From: Micromonosporaceae bacterium KJ-029
GTDB taxonomy: Bacteria; Actinomycetota; Actinomycetes; Mycobacteriales; Micromonosporaceae
Assembly (NCBI GenBank): GCA_005402585.1
Contig: BIFP01000011.1
Span: 62,001-126,000, forward strand
DNA: 64,000 nucleotides
Reading direction: 5' to 3'
The number at the start of each line of letters is the position of its first letter. Positions within the stretch are counted from its first letter, which is position 1. Below are positions 17,634-24,865 of this stretch, piece after piece. A program made the translations under genes and the position numbers. Under the pieces are notes generated by a model. The model had not been told where the DNA came from. It saw nothing but the letters and a program-made list of their open reading frames with translations, and did no database searches.

Positions 17634-18350
17634 TCAATGCGTCGCCGAGACAACGGTGACGTGGTAGTTGCCCGGGCCGACCGACTTGTCGAGGGTGCGG
17701 ATGATGCGGTCGGGGTTGTCGTGCGGGCCCTGCTGGAAGTACGGCGTGCCGTTCAGGCCGAACGTGATCCGGCTCGGCGGCTCCCAGGTGCCGAGGTGCG
17801 GCGCGGCGCTGTAGAAGTCACGATGCGGGTCGAAGCCGAGGCTGTGCGCGTAGTCGACAGCACCGAGGACCAGGTGACGGGCGAGGTCTATGGGGGCTTG
17901 GACCGGGGGCGTGTCGTAGGCCGCGAAGAAATCGGCCACGAAGTACGGCACCTCGTCGGGATCGGAGGTGGTCGGTGGCAGGGCATTCTTGACGCCGAGA
18001 CAGTAGGTGTCGACCAGGAATCCGCAGGTGCTCACCGCGTTGCCGTCCGCGCGGGCGACGGCGACGCTGACCAGTCCCGCACCCATCGCCATCGGTGGCA
18101 GCTCCTCATCGTCCACCCAGTCGGCGGGCCGGTCGGTGATACTCAGACCGTTGCTCCACTGCCGGCTGATCCAACACCCCAACAGCGGCAGCTCCGACGG
18201 GTGCACGCGGCCCGGCCGTACGACGTCGACCCCACGAACCAGCCGGGTCACCACCGCACGGGTGACGCCCAACTCTTTGGCGATCTGCTTGGGCGTCCTG
18301 CCGGCAGCCCGCAGCGCCTGCGCCCGCTCCTTCAACTCCTTCGATTCCAC
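17634..18350 (-). CDS. Conserved HTH-containing protein of unknown function
   Basis: The protein has 238 residues with a GTG start at 18350. Residues 1-42 form a helix-turn-helix (KELKERAQALRAAGRTPKQI then KELGVTRAVVTRLVRGV), like resolvase- or sigma-type HTHs. The remaining ~190 residues include VSTCGFLVDTYCLGVKNAL and ARHLVLGAVDYAHSLGF, motifs I recall in uncharacterised actinobacterial proteins. It ends GNYHVTVVSATH. No membrane segment. It follows the operon 18516-20077 on the same strand but is separated by a long hairpin repeat. Confidence 0.8.
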   Translation of the reverse strand: MESKELKERAQALRAAGRTPKQIAKELGVTRAVVTRLVRGVDVVRPGRVHPSELPLLGCWISRQWSNGLSITDRPADWVDDEELPPMAMGAGLVSVAVARADGNAVSTCGFLVDTYCLGVKNALPPTTSDPDEVPYFVADFFAAYDTPPVQAPIDLARHLVLGAVDYAHSLGFDPHRDFYSAAPHLGTWEPPSRITFGLNGTPYFQQGPHDNPDRIIRTLDKSVGPGNYHVTVVSATH

Positions 18351-18405
18351 CGCGCCATCCTGCTGCCACCCCGATAGACCGTCAACGCCGCCACGCGGCC
18401 CATCG

Positions 18406-18486
18406 CCCGTCGATCATGGAGTTGTGGCGGTTCACGAAGTAGGGCATTTTCCTGAAATCCGGCACCACAACTCCATGATCGGCGGG
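18406..18486. repeat. Long hairpin repeat, copy 1
   Basis: Arms of 22 bp (18406-18427 and 18465-18486, one mismatch, core GATCATGGAGTTGTGG) enclose a 37-base loop. A second copy with the same layout is at 49086-49166. It lies between two minus-strand genes. Confidence 0.8.
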
Positions 18487-18515
18487 GGTGGATGTGGTAC
18501 GTGAATGGTCTTGCG

Positions 18516-19163
18516 TCAGATGCTGGCGCGATAGCTGCTGATCGTTTCCGCGCCGGTGGTGAGCAGGCCGGACGAGTCGTGCACGTTGCCTCTGGCCGTG
18601 GACAGTTGCGCGTCGACGGCACGAACCACCTCCGGTCGACCGCCGGCGAGGACCGCGCTCAGCGCGTTCTGGCTCGCCCACATTGTCCGGTGAATCTCGG
18701 CGAGCTGCCGCGACGCCCGGTTGAGCTGAGCCACAACGTTGTCCAGCCCACCGATCACCTGCCCTGCGATGCTGGCCGAACCTGCTCGTGGGCGTGGCGC
18801 GGAAATGCTTCGGGTCACGCCCCTGCTTCCGGTCCGCCGCTGTAGCCCTTGACGAGATCCACCCGCTGCCGCAGCAGCCTTCCTCTGGTCCCGCCGTTCA
18901 CGAAGGTGATCGATCCCCGCCACGGCGAGCGCCTTGCCCTGGGAGCCCACCATACCGCCGATGATCGCCCCGCCGGTTGAGGCGACAGCCGGCGATACCG
19001 GCATCCCGTACTTGGCGCCCGCCAGGCCGACCAACATGCCAATGCCGGCACCGCCCCATTCGATCAGCTTGCCGAGTGCTTCCTTGGCGCTCTCGTACTT
19101 CAACCGCCGCGCGAACGGCCGTTCCTTCTTCTGCTCTCTGCGCCTCTTGCGCCCGTATCTCAT
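18516..19163 (-). CDS. Unrecognised membrane protein with C-terminal helical module
   Basis: The protein has 215 residues; its ATG overlaps the previous stop (ATGA at 19160-19163). Residues 1-30 are Arg/Lys-rich (MRYGRKRRREQKKERPF). A Gly/Ala-rich hydrophobic region follows (GGAGIGMLVGLAGAKYGMP, then STGGAIIGGMVGSQGKALAV), probably two membrane segments. The C-terminal ~75 residues are helical and align without gaps over 46 positions (11 identical) with the C-terminus of the 86-residue protein encoded at 19817-20077, both starting AV.AG and sharing Q, S, L, T and Y positions. Third gene of the operon. Function unknown. Confidence 0.72.
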   Translation of the reverse strand: MRYGRKRRREQKKERPFARRLKYESAKEALGKLIEWGGAGIGMLVGLAGAKYGMPVSPAVASTGGAIIGGMVGSQGKALAVAGIDHLRERRDQRKAAAAAGGSRQGLQRRTGSRGVTRSISAPRPRAGSASIAGQVIGGLDNVVAQLNRASRQLAEIHRTMWASQNALSAVLAGGRPEVVRAVDAQLSTARGNVHDSSGLLTTGAETISSYRASI

Positions 19164-19798
19164 GACTCGACGACGGGGTCCAGGAATGCGCAGCCTGTGG
19201 TGACCATCAGCGGAAGGTTCCGGGCGATGTCCCGAGCGACCTCGTGCGGGGTTAGGCCGAGTAGGTCCTCGCCATCCTCCCGTTCCTCGGACTCGTCTGC
19301 GTAGTAGACGCATGCCTCCCAGACATTCGGATGCAGGAACGCATACGACCACTGCGAGTAGACCTGCACCGGCACGGCGACCTTGGGTTGGCCGGCGTGG
19401 CCGATGCGGTGCAGGTGGGGTTCGTCGGGGGTGGAGCCGAGCCCCTCTCCGAGGGGGAGGAGTTTGTGGCGGCGGAAGACGGGTTCGAGGTCGCCGTCGG
19501 TGTCGAACTCGACCAGCAGGCCGCGGGCGATCAGGCTGTCGACCAGCCGGGTGGCCTGGGGTTCCGGGTTCGGAGCGGTTTCAAGTAGCCGGATCAGTGA
19601 CTCGCGGTTGACTTCGAGCTTGGCGTGACGCTCGGCGTCCACGGAGGCCGCTGCCCAGACGGCGGCCTCGGTCTCGGTCAGCTCGATCAGGTCGTCCCCG
19701 AGGTGAATCTCGTAGCACTCGGGGATCGGGTCCGGTGGTCGCACGTAGCGGTAGCGAGGACCCATGGACAGGCCGACGGGGACGATGGCGCGTGGCAT
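19160..19798 (-). CDS. Unrecognised cytosolic protein, middle gene of three-gene operon
   Basis: The protein has 212 residues with an ATG at 19798, 18 bases after the upstream stop. The N-terminal half contains LGDDLIELTETEAAVWAAA and ESLIRLLETAPNPEPQATRL then VDSLIARGLLVEFD, which looks like a winged-helix or PqqD-like small domain. The second half contains VYSQWSYAFLHPNVWEACVY and LGLTPHEVARDIARNLPLMV. There is no signal peptide or membrane segment. I recognise no family. Its ATGA overlap with the membrane protein implies coupled translation. Confidence 0.72.
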   Translation of the reverse strand: MPRAIVPVGLSMGPRYRYVRPPDPIPECYEIHLGDDLIELTETEAAVWAAASVDAERHAKLEVNRESLIRLLETAPNPEPQATRLVDSLIARGLLVEFDTDGDLEPVFRRHKLLPLGEGLGSTPDEPHLHRIGHAGQPKVAVPVQVYSQWSYAFLHPNVWEACVYYADESEEREDGEDLLGLTPHEVARDIARNLPLMVTTGCAFLDPVVES

Positions 19799-19816
19799 GG
19801 GGGGACCTCTCGGGTG

Positions 19817-20077
19817 TCAGAAGCCGGCGGCGTACCGCTTGGTCGTGTCGATCGCGCCCATCGCCAGTTGCGATGCCTCGGCGAGTTTGGCCTTGACCTG
19901 CTCGATCTGGCTGATCGCCTGGCCGACGGCAGGGTGGTTCGTGCCGGCGGTGACGGCCTGTAACAGCGCCAGGCTCTGCTCCAGCGAGTCGTGCACCGCG
20001 CGGAGTTGGACGACGCTCTGCTGGGTCTGCTGGCCGAACCGGTTGATGCCGGCCTTGATCTCCTCAATCGACGCCAC
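19817..20077 (-). CDS. Small helical protein (86 aa), first gene of operon
   Basis: The start is GTG 20077, nine bases after GGAGGA. The sequence is two amphipathic helices (IEEIKAGINRFGQQTQQSVV, LEQSLALLQAV; then HPAVGQAISQIEQVKAKLAE), without cysteine or tryptophan, ending TTKRYAAGF. Size and hairpin shape recall WXG100 or DUF6244-like proteins, but the WXG motif is absent. The C-terminal half resembles that of the membrane protein two genes downstream. The promoter is probably at 20120-20148. Confidence 0.78.
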   Translation of the reverse strand: MASIEEIKAGINRFGQQTQQSVVQLRAVHDSLEQSLALLQAVTAGTNHPAVGQAISQIEQVKAKLAEASQLAMGAIDTTKRYAAGF

Positions 20078-20119
20078 CGCGACGGCTCCTCCCCGTGGGC
20101 ATCGAGATTGCTCGGTGCG

Positions 20120-20148
20120 ACCGTACCGGATCATGTACGTTCCGTCAG
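20120..20148 (-). promoter_or_regulatory. Probable promoter of the three-gene operon
   Basis: On the minus strand CTGACG (-35, 20143-20148) is followed by 17 bases and TACGGT (-10, 20120-20125). The transcript would begin near 20113, about 36 bases before the GTG, leaving room for the GGAGGA site. Confidence 0.5.
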
Positions 20149-20238
20149 CCCTCGGTCGCTGATCAGTCAACGACGGAAGCCGCCAGTGCTGAAGCGGATT
20201 GTCGCTGGGAGTGAGCCACGGGGTGTGGTGTGCCTTTC

Positions 20239-20286
20239 GAGCTTGATGTCACAGAGAAATATTTATGTCTCCATGACATCAAGCTC
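20239..20286. repeat. AT-rich hairpin element
   Basis: GAGCTTGATGTCA (20239-20251) and TGACATCAAGCTC (20274-20286) are perfect 13-bp arms. Inside them GAGA and TCTC extend the stem past a CA/CA bulge, leaving an AT-rich loop around AATATTTATG. It lies downstream of the DUF397 gene and upstream of the three-gene operon, both on the minus strand. It could be a terminator or a mobile hairpin. Confidence 0.7.
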
Positions 20287-20343
20287 TTGAGGCGGTGGTG
20301 AGGTCCTGGGCTTACCTGCCGTAGCTGCCGGCTTCCGGCCAGG

Positions 20344-20544
20344 TCAGCTGCTGGACGTCTCCTGCCTCACGCGGGCGACGAAGGCGGCCCACGCCGTCGG
20401 GCTGAACGCGAGAACCGGGCCGCTCGGATCCTTGCTGTCCCGCACCCCGACGGCGCTGGGCAGGTTGTCGGCGACCTCGACGCAGTTGCCGCCGTTGTTG
20501 CTGCGGCTGGACTTGCGCCAGACGGCACCGGTCAGGTCAAACAC
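20344..20544 (-). CDS. DUF397 domain protein
   Basis: The 66-residue protein matches the DUF397 signature closely: AVWRKSSRSNNGGNCVEVAD, then VGVRDSKDPSGPVLAFSPTA and WAAFVARVR. DUF397 proteins are small partners of XRE/DUF5753 regulators in streptomycetes and relatives (the BldB and whiJ-like systems). The start overlaps the regulator's stop by eight bases. The protein itself is intact although the regulator frame is broken. Confidence 0.95.
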   Translation of the reverse strand: MFDLTGAVWRKSSRSNNGGNCVEVADNLPSAVGVRDSKDPSGPVLAFSPTAWAAFVARVRQETSSS

Positions 20545-21414
20545 GGGAGTACTCCTCTGCGACTTGCTGGATCAGACTCTTGGATCTTGACTCGTTCAGA
20601 GCGCGACTCGCCATGTCAGCCCAGATCGTGTTGTAGGCAGCCGTCTCGTGAGGCTTGTCGAGGTAGATCGCTCCGGTCGCGGCGTCGAGGTATGCCACGG
20701 GCGGCTCGACCTCCCGGCCATGGGTGTCTCGGGGGAACTCCAGGAGTGAGAAGGCTCCGGCCATCGCGCCCGCGTGCAGTCCGGCAGAAAAGTAAGAACT
20801 TGGACGGTCGCGTTCGGTAGCTCCGCAGCCTTCGCGATCTGGTGGAGTTGCTCGGCCATGATCGTCGCGTTGCCCACAGGGCGGCGCAAGACAGCCTCGT
20901 TGATTATCACGCTGAGTCGCGGAGGAGAGAAGCGAGTGAGGAGGGTTTGCCGCTCGACGCGGAGTTGGACAGCACGATGCTGCTCTTGGTCATCGTCAGC
21001 ATCAATTGCGCCGCCCGGCATCTTGAAGACCTGCTCGGCGTAGGCGCGGGTCTGGAGCAGGCCGGGTACCAGTTCGGCCTCGTACTGGCGGATGCCGGAA
21101 GCCGCCGCTTCGAGACCGATGTAGAGCTGAAACCAGCGTGGCAGGCCCGCGCCGATGTAGTCATGCCACCAGTTCTTGTTCTCCCGCGTCGCTGCCGTCA
21201 GGGCGAGCAGTAGTTCCCGGTCGTCATCGGAGGCGCCGTACAGGTCCAGCATCTGCTGCACGTCAGCCTGTCGGAAGCGGACGTGTTCGGCGCCGTTTTC
21301 GATCCGATGCAGCGTGGCGCGTGCCCGATCCAACCGCTCCGCAGCCTGCTCCATCGTGAGCCCTGCCGCCTTGCGCAACGACTCGAACTTGCGGCCGATC
21401 TGGCGCCTCAGCAT
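20537..21414 (-). pseudogene. XRE-family regulator (DUF5753), interrupted by one frameshift
   Basis: The ATG at 21414 gives an HTH (RKAAGLTMEQAAERLDRARA) and then the DUF5753 domain (QYEAELVPGLLQTRAYAEQV) as far as VQVLTF. There the frame shifts; the true C-terminus continues one frame away as GLHAGAMAGAFSLLEFP to AEEYSRV, stopping at 20537. One extra T in the TTTT run (AAAA at 20788-20791 on the plus strand) would restore VQVLTFSAGLHAGAMAG, the usual family sequence. The total length, 878 bases, is one short of a multiple of three. It is either a real mutation or a homopolymer sequencing error. A promoter-proximal palindrome at 21424-21440 suggests autoregulation. Confidence 0.88.
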
Positions 21415-21423
21415 CGTCGATCC

Positions 21424-21440
21424 TGTCACTGATTGTGACA
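21424..21440. promoter_or_regulatory. Candidate operator upstream of the XRE gene
   Basis: TGTCAC (21424-21429) and GTGACA (21435-21440) form a perfect palindrome with a five-base centre, 10 bp upstream of the ATG at 21414. A further GTGAC/TGACATCAC cluster follows up to 21487. Confidence 0.5.
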
Positions 21441-21538
21441 CTGTCGGTCCTCCGGTGGCTGGGATGGTTTGACATCACTACTGTGACCACCGGCTCGACG
21501 CGGGTGACCCGACCAAGATCCAGGGGGAGCGGTGGGAC

Positions 21539-21883
21539 GTGCGGCTCGCGGCCCGAAGCGCCGAGATCGGCGCGGAGTTCGCCTTCTGGCCCAGCGTCGA
21601 GCTGGCCGTGGCCCGGTGCGTCGAGTATCTCGACAGCCACCTGCTCGCCACCGTGCCCCGGGAGCCGGACCGGCCGGTGCCCGCCCCGCAGACGGCCCCC
21701 TCGCCGCCGCTGCCGGACCCGACCGCGCTGCTGCGCCGGGTCGGCCGCCACTATGCCGGGCACCCGGTCGTGGCGTCGTTTGACCGGACGGGCTGCCGGC
21801 TCTGGCTCACCGAGGGCGCCGTCGTCCGCCCCCTCGCCCACGCTCCCACCCTCAATGCCGCCGTCTCAACCCTGCGGTTGTAG
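21539..21883 (+). CDS. Hypothetical protein, possibly 5'-truncated
   Basis: The protein has 114 residues from GTG 21539, nine bases after GGGGGAG. It opens RLAARSAEIGAEFAFWPSVE and ends with a small domain (VGRHYAGHPVVASFDRTGCR, LWLTEGAVVRPLAHAP). No family is recognised. The same frame stays open upstream to a stop at 21470 and reads sensibly there (LDAGDPTKIQGERWDV) without any start codon, so this may be the surviving 3' part of a longer gene. It sits in a region of other gene remnants. Confidence 0.55.
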   Translation: MRLAARSAEIGAEFAFWPSVELAVARCVEYLDSHLLATVPREPDRPVPAPQTAPSPPLPDPTALLRRVGRHYAGHPVVASFDRTGCRLWLTEGAVVRPLAHAPTLNAAVSTLRL

Positions 21884-21898
21884 ATGCTCCCTCCCATC

Positions 21899-22278
21899 CC
21901 ACACATGGCCAATCTGATCGACTCGATCTGCTTCCAGGGCAGCACCCCTGCCGCACAGGCCGCCAGGGACGCCAAGACGAAGACCGGCCACGACTTCGCG
22001 GCCCTGCGGTGTGCGAGTAGAGCGGTGACCCCCCACCGTGGCGAGCCCAGCGCTCACCCCGGCGGAGATGAGCCTGCCCAGAAAGAAGGCGTCAAGGGCG
22101 CCCAGGCGAAGCCGGTGCTGGCGAGCGTCAGGATGACCACGCCCGCCACTCCCGGCAACTCGCCGCCGACGAAGGCGAACAGACTCAAGGTCCCGCCGGC
22201 CACGAGCACCGGCACCCACGACACATCGCGAGGGGTGATGGCGGCGCTGTTTCCCGGCGCCGCGACCGATGGGACCAT
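21899..22278 (-). pseudogene. Degenerate membrane-protein remnant
   Basis: An ATG at 22278 with a strong GAGGAAGAG site opens a frame with one clear membrane segment pair (WVPVLVAGGTLSLFAFVGGE, GVAGVVILTLASTGFAWA) that stops at 22054. Hydrophobic sequence continues in a second frame (LDAFFLGRLISAGVSAGLAT, about 22018-22100) and in a third (WPVFVLASLAACAAGVLPW, about 21920-21990). Together they look like one four-helix protein broken by two frameshifts. The parent family is not identified. A short intact membrane peptide of 74 residues (22054-22278) is the alternative. Confidence 0.45.
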
Positions 22279-22291
22279 CCGCTCTTCCTCA

Positions 22292-22594
22292 CTAGGTCGC
22301 CGCGCCGCCGGCGGCCCGGATCTCCCGCTGCAGCTGGCGCCCCAGGTGTTCGCGCCGGCCGCAGAAACCGACCTTGGCGCCTTCGGCGGCGAAGGCGAGG
22401 GCGGCGGCCCGGCCGATGCCGGAGGTCGCTCCGGTGATCAGGACGACCTTGCCCGCGTACCGGTGCTGCCGGCCCGAGGCGACGGCGGAGGCTGCGGCGC
22501 GGGCGGAGGTCGGGGCCAGGATGCCGGCGGCGGCGACGGTCGTGGCCGCGCCGGTGAGCAGGGTACGTCGGTCGACGGTTCGTTGATCGTGCAC
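22292..22594 (-). pseudogene. Truncated short-chain dehydrogenase with twin-arginine-type leader
   Basis: The GTG at 22594 follows AAGGAGAA. Residues 7-32 look like a Tat signal (DRRTLLTGAATTVAAAG). Residues 45-60 hold the Rossmann motif VVLITGATSGIGRAAALAF. The frame stops after 100 residues at GGAAT, whereas SDR enzymes need about 250. Adding one base would give TYVR, the usual next residues, but what follows no longer resembles an SDR. The gene is therefore broken, probably by deletion, with the membrane remnant fused behind it. It lies 11 bases after the MMPL gene. Confidence 0.8.
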
Positions 22595-22605
22595 GGGAGT
22601 TCTCC

Positions 22606-24768
22606 TTATCGGGTGAGTGCCAGGTCGTCCGGTCGTGGGGTGGGCTCGTCGGTCAGGCCGACGCGCCGGTGCAGGCGCCGCAGCGGGGCGGGCGACCACC
22701 AGTTGGCCCGCCCGGCGAGCCGCATGAGCGCGGGCACGAGCACGCCGCGGATGAGCGTCGCGTCGACGATGACCGCGAGCGCCATCCCGATGCCGAGCTG
22801 CTGGAGGAAGACGACCCGGCCGGTGGCGTACGTCGCGAACGAGACGGCGAGGATGGCGGCCGCGGCGGTGACCAGCGGGGCGCTGCGGGCGATGCCGAGC
22901 GGTACGGATCCGATCGCGTCGCCGGTCCGGTCGTACTCCTCCTTGATCCGGCTGAGCAGGAACACCTCGTAGTCCATGGAGAGCCCGTACGCGATGCAGA
23001 ACATCAGGATCGGGATGCTCGGCTCGATCGACCCGGTGGGAGTGAAGCCCAGCAGGCCGGACAGGTACCCCTCCTGGAAGACGAGGACCAGCGCGCCGAA
23101 CATGACCGACAGGCTCAACACGTTGAGCACGGTGGCCTTAACCGGTGCGACGAGGCTGCCGGTCATGACGAACAACACCACGAAGGTGACCAGCACGATC
23201 AGCCCGGCGATGAGCGGGAGCCGCTCGGTCACGCCGTCGCGGTAGTCGGTCAGTTCGGCCGGGTAGCCGCCGACGAGCACCTCGAACGGCGCCGGCACGG
23301 CCCGTACGTCGCGCACGAACCCGGTCGCGTCGGCGGCGAGACGTTCGCTGCTGGGGATGACCGACAGCCAGGTGCCCGCGCCGGTGAAGCGGACGTCGGT
23401 GGGCGCCGGCACCGGCACTCCGTCCGCGTACGAGCCGGCCGGCGAGTCGACGCGTACGACGCCGTCGAGGCGGGACAGCGCGGCGGCGTACGGGGCGGTG
23501 GCCGACGGGTCGCCGGACGGCGCGACCACCTGCACGGCGTCGGCCTCCTCCTCGGCGAAGCCGGCCCGGATCTGGTCGTACATCTGGCGTACCGGCGCCG
23601 AGGCGGGCAGCACCCGGTCGTCGGGCAACCCGAACCGGACCCCGAGGAACGGTGCCCCGAGCAGCAGCAGGACGGCGAGCGCGGTCCCGCCGAACAGCAG
23701 CGGCCGGCGCATCACCCGCGCGGCGAGGCCGTACCAGAAGGTTCCGGTCTCGGGTCGCGCCGGCCCGCGGCGGCGCACCCGGTGGCCGAGCAGCGCGAGC
23801 GCCGCAGGCAGTACCACCGTGGCACCGACCACCGCGGCGAGCACCACGGCGATGCCGGCGTACGCGAACGAGCTGAGGAACGGGAAGGGGAACGCGAAGA
23901 GCACCGCCAGGGAGGCGGCGACGGTGGCACCGCTGAACAGGACGGTGCGCCCGGCCGTGCGTACGGTGTGCCGCACCGCGTCGGGAACGCTCCGGCCCCG
24001 GTTCAGCTCCTCCCGGAACCGGAAGATCGTGAACAGGCCGTAGTCGACGCCCAGCCCGATGCCCATGACGAGGGCGATGTTCGAGGCGAACGTGGAGATG
24101 TCGGTGACGAGGGTGGCCGCGCGCAGCAGGGCCAGCGAACCGAGGACGGCGAACAGGCCCACGCCGAGCGTGACCAGTGCGGCGGACAGGCGCCGGTAGA
24201 CCAACCACAGCAGCAGGAACACCAGCGGCACCACGACGAGTTCGGCCCGGACGAAGTCGCGGCGCGACTGTTCCATGACGGTGCGGAACACCTCGTCGCC
24301 GCCGCCGACCGCCACCTGGACGACGCCGTCCTCGCGGGTGAAGCGGGGGGCCAGGTCGGGCAGGACCGCGCGGCGTACCTCGTTGGCGTCGCCAGGTACC
24401 CAGGCCAGCACCATCGCCTGCCGGGCGTCGTCGCTGCGCAGGGTGTCCGGCGCGCCCCGCGACCAGTACGACCAGGCGTCGCCGACGCCCGGGTACCCGG
24501 CCAGCTCCTCGGTGAGGGCCCGGCCGGCGGCGGCGACGTCGGCGCTGTCCACCGTGCCCTGTCGGGCGGTGACCAGCAGGGCGACATTGGGGGAGCCGGT
24601 GCCGAACCGGTCGGCGAGCAGGTCCCGGGCGCGCATGGACTCGGAGCCGGGCGCCTCGAACCGGTTGAGGGACAGTGCGTTGATCGTGCCGGCGCCGACG
24701 AGGCCGGCCAGGACGGTGACCAGGAGTGCGATCGCGAGAACCCATGTCGGTCTGCGCGCAACGAGCAC
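22606..24768 (-). CDS. MMPL/RND-family membrane exporter
   Basis: The protein has 720 residues from GTG 24768 (GGGAG seven bases before). The architecture is one N-terminal helix (WVLAIALLVTVLAGLVGAG), a large external domain, five helices, then a repeat of the same plan. FASNIALVMGIGLGVDYGLF and MFCIAYGLSMDYEVFLLSRI carry the Gly-x-x-x-Asp-Tyr motifs of proton-driven MMPL transporters. Export of lipids or drugs driven by the proton gradient is known for the family; the substrate here is unknown. Divergent from the TetR gene and very likely repressed by it. Confidence 0.94.
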   Translation of the reverse strand: MLVARRPTWVLAIALLVTVLAGLVGAGTINALSLNRFEAPGSESMRARDLLADRFGTGSPNVALLVTARQGTVDSADVAAAGRALTEELAGYPGVGDAWSYWSRGAPDTLRSDDARQAMVLAWVPGDANEVRRAVLPDLAPRFTREDGVVQVAVGGGDEVFRTVMEQSRRDFVRAELVVVPLVFLLLWLVYRRLSAALVTLGVGLFAVLGSLALLRAATLVTDISTFASNIALVMGIGLGVDYGLFTIFRFREELNRGRSVPDAVRHTVRTAGRTVLFSGATVAASLAVLFAFPFPFLSSFAYAGIAVVLAAVVGATVVLPAALALLGHRVRRRGPARPETGTFWYGLAARVMRRPLLFGGTALAVLLLLGAPFLGVRFGLPDDRVLPASAPVRQMYDQIRAGFAEEEADAVQVVAPSGDPSATAPYAAALSRLDGVVRVDSPAGSYADGVPVPAPTDVRFTGAGTWLSVIPSSERLAADATGFVRDVRAVPAPFEVLVGGYPAELTDYRDGVTERLPLIAGLIVLVTFVVLFVMTGSLVAPVKATVLNVLSLSVMFGALVLVFQEGYLSGLLGFTPTGSIEPSIPILMFCIAYGLSMDYEVFLLSRIKEEYDRTGDAIGSVPLGIARSAPLVTAAAAILAVSFATYATGRVVFLQQLGIGMALAVIVDATLIRGVLVPALMRLAGRANWWSPAPLRRLHRRVGLTDEPTPRPDDLALTR

Positions 24769-24793
24769 GGTAGTCTCCCTGTCGATGGTATTT

Positions 24794-24842
24794 GCGAGCG
24801 AATGCTCGCGTTCGCTCGGCCACAATACGAGCGAACGCTCGT
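24794..24842. promoter_or_regulatory. Two TetR-type palindromic operators
   Basis: GCGAGCGAATGCTCGC (24794-24809) and ACGAGCGAACGCTCGT (24827-24842) are near-identical palindromes. Between them GAGCGAA and TTCGCTC form a further overlapping pair (24797-24818). They fill the gap between the divergent MMPL and TetR genes, so one dimer set would control both. Confidence 0.82.
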
Positions 24843-24865
24843 GTTGGCAACAAGGGGGGTCGACT

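Noticed and set aside
18516..20077. Classic WXG100/ESX secretion operon
   Set aside because: The 86-residue protein lacks the W-x-G turn and no EccC-type ATPase is encoded in the window, so only a loose similarity in size and helical shape remains.
21469..21474. TTGACA as -35 of the gene at 21539
   Set aside because: No acceptable -10 box lies 16-18 bases downstream.
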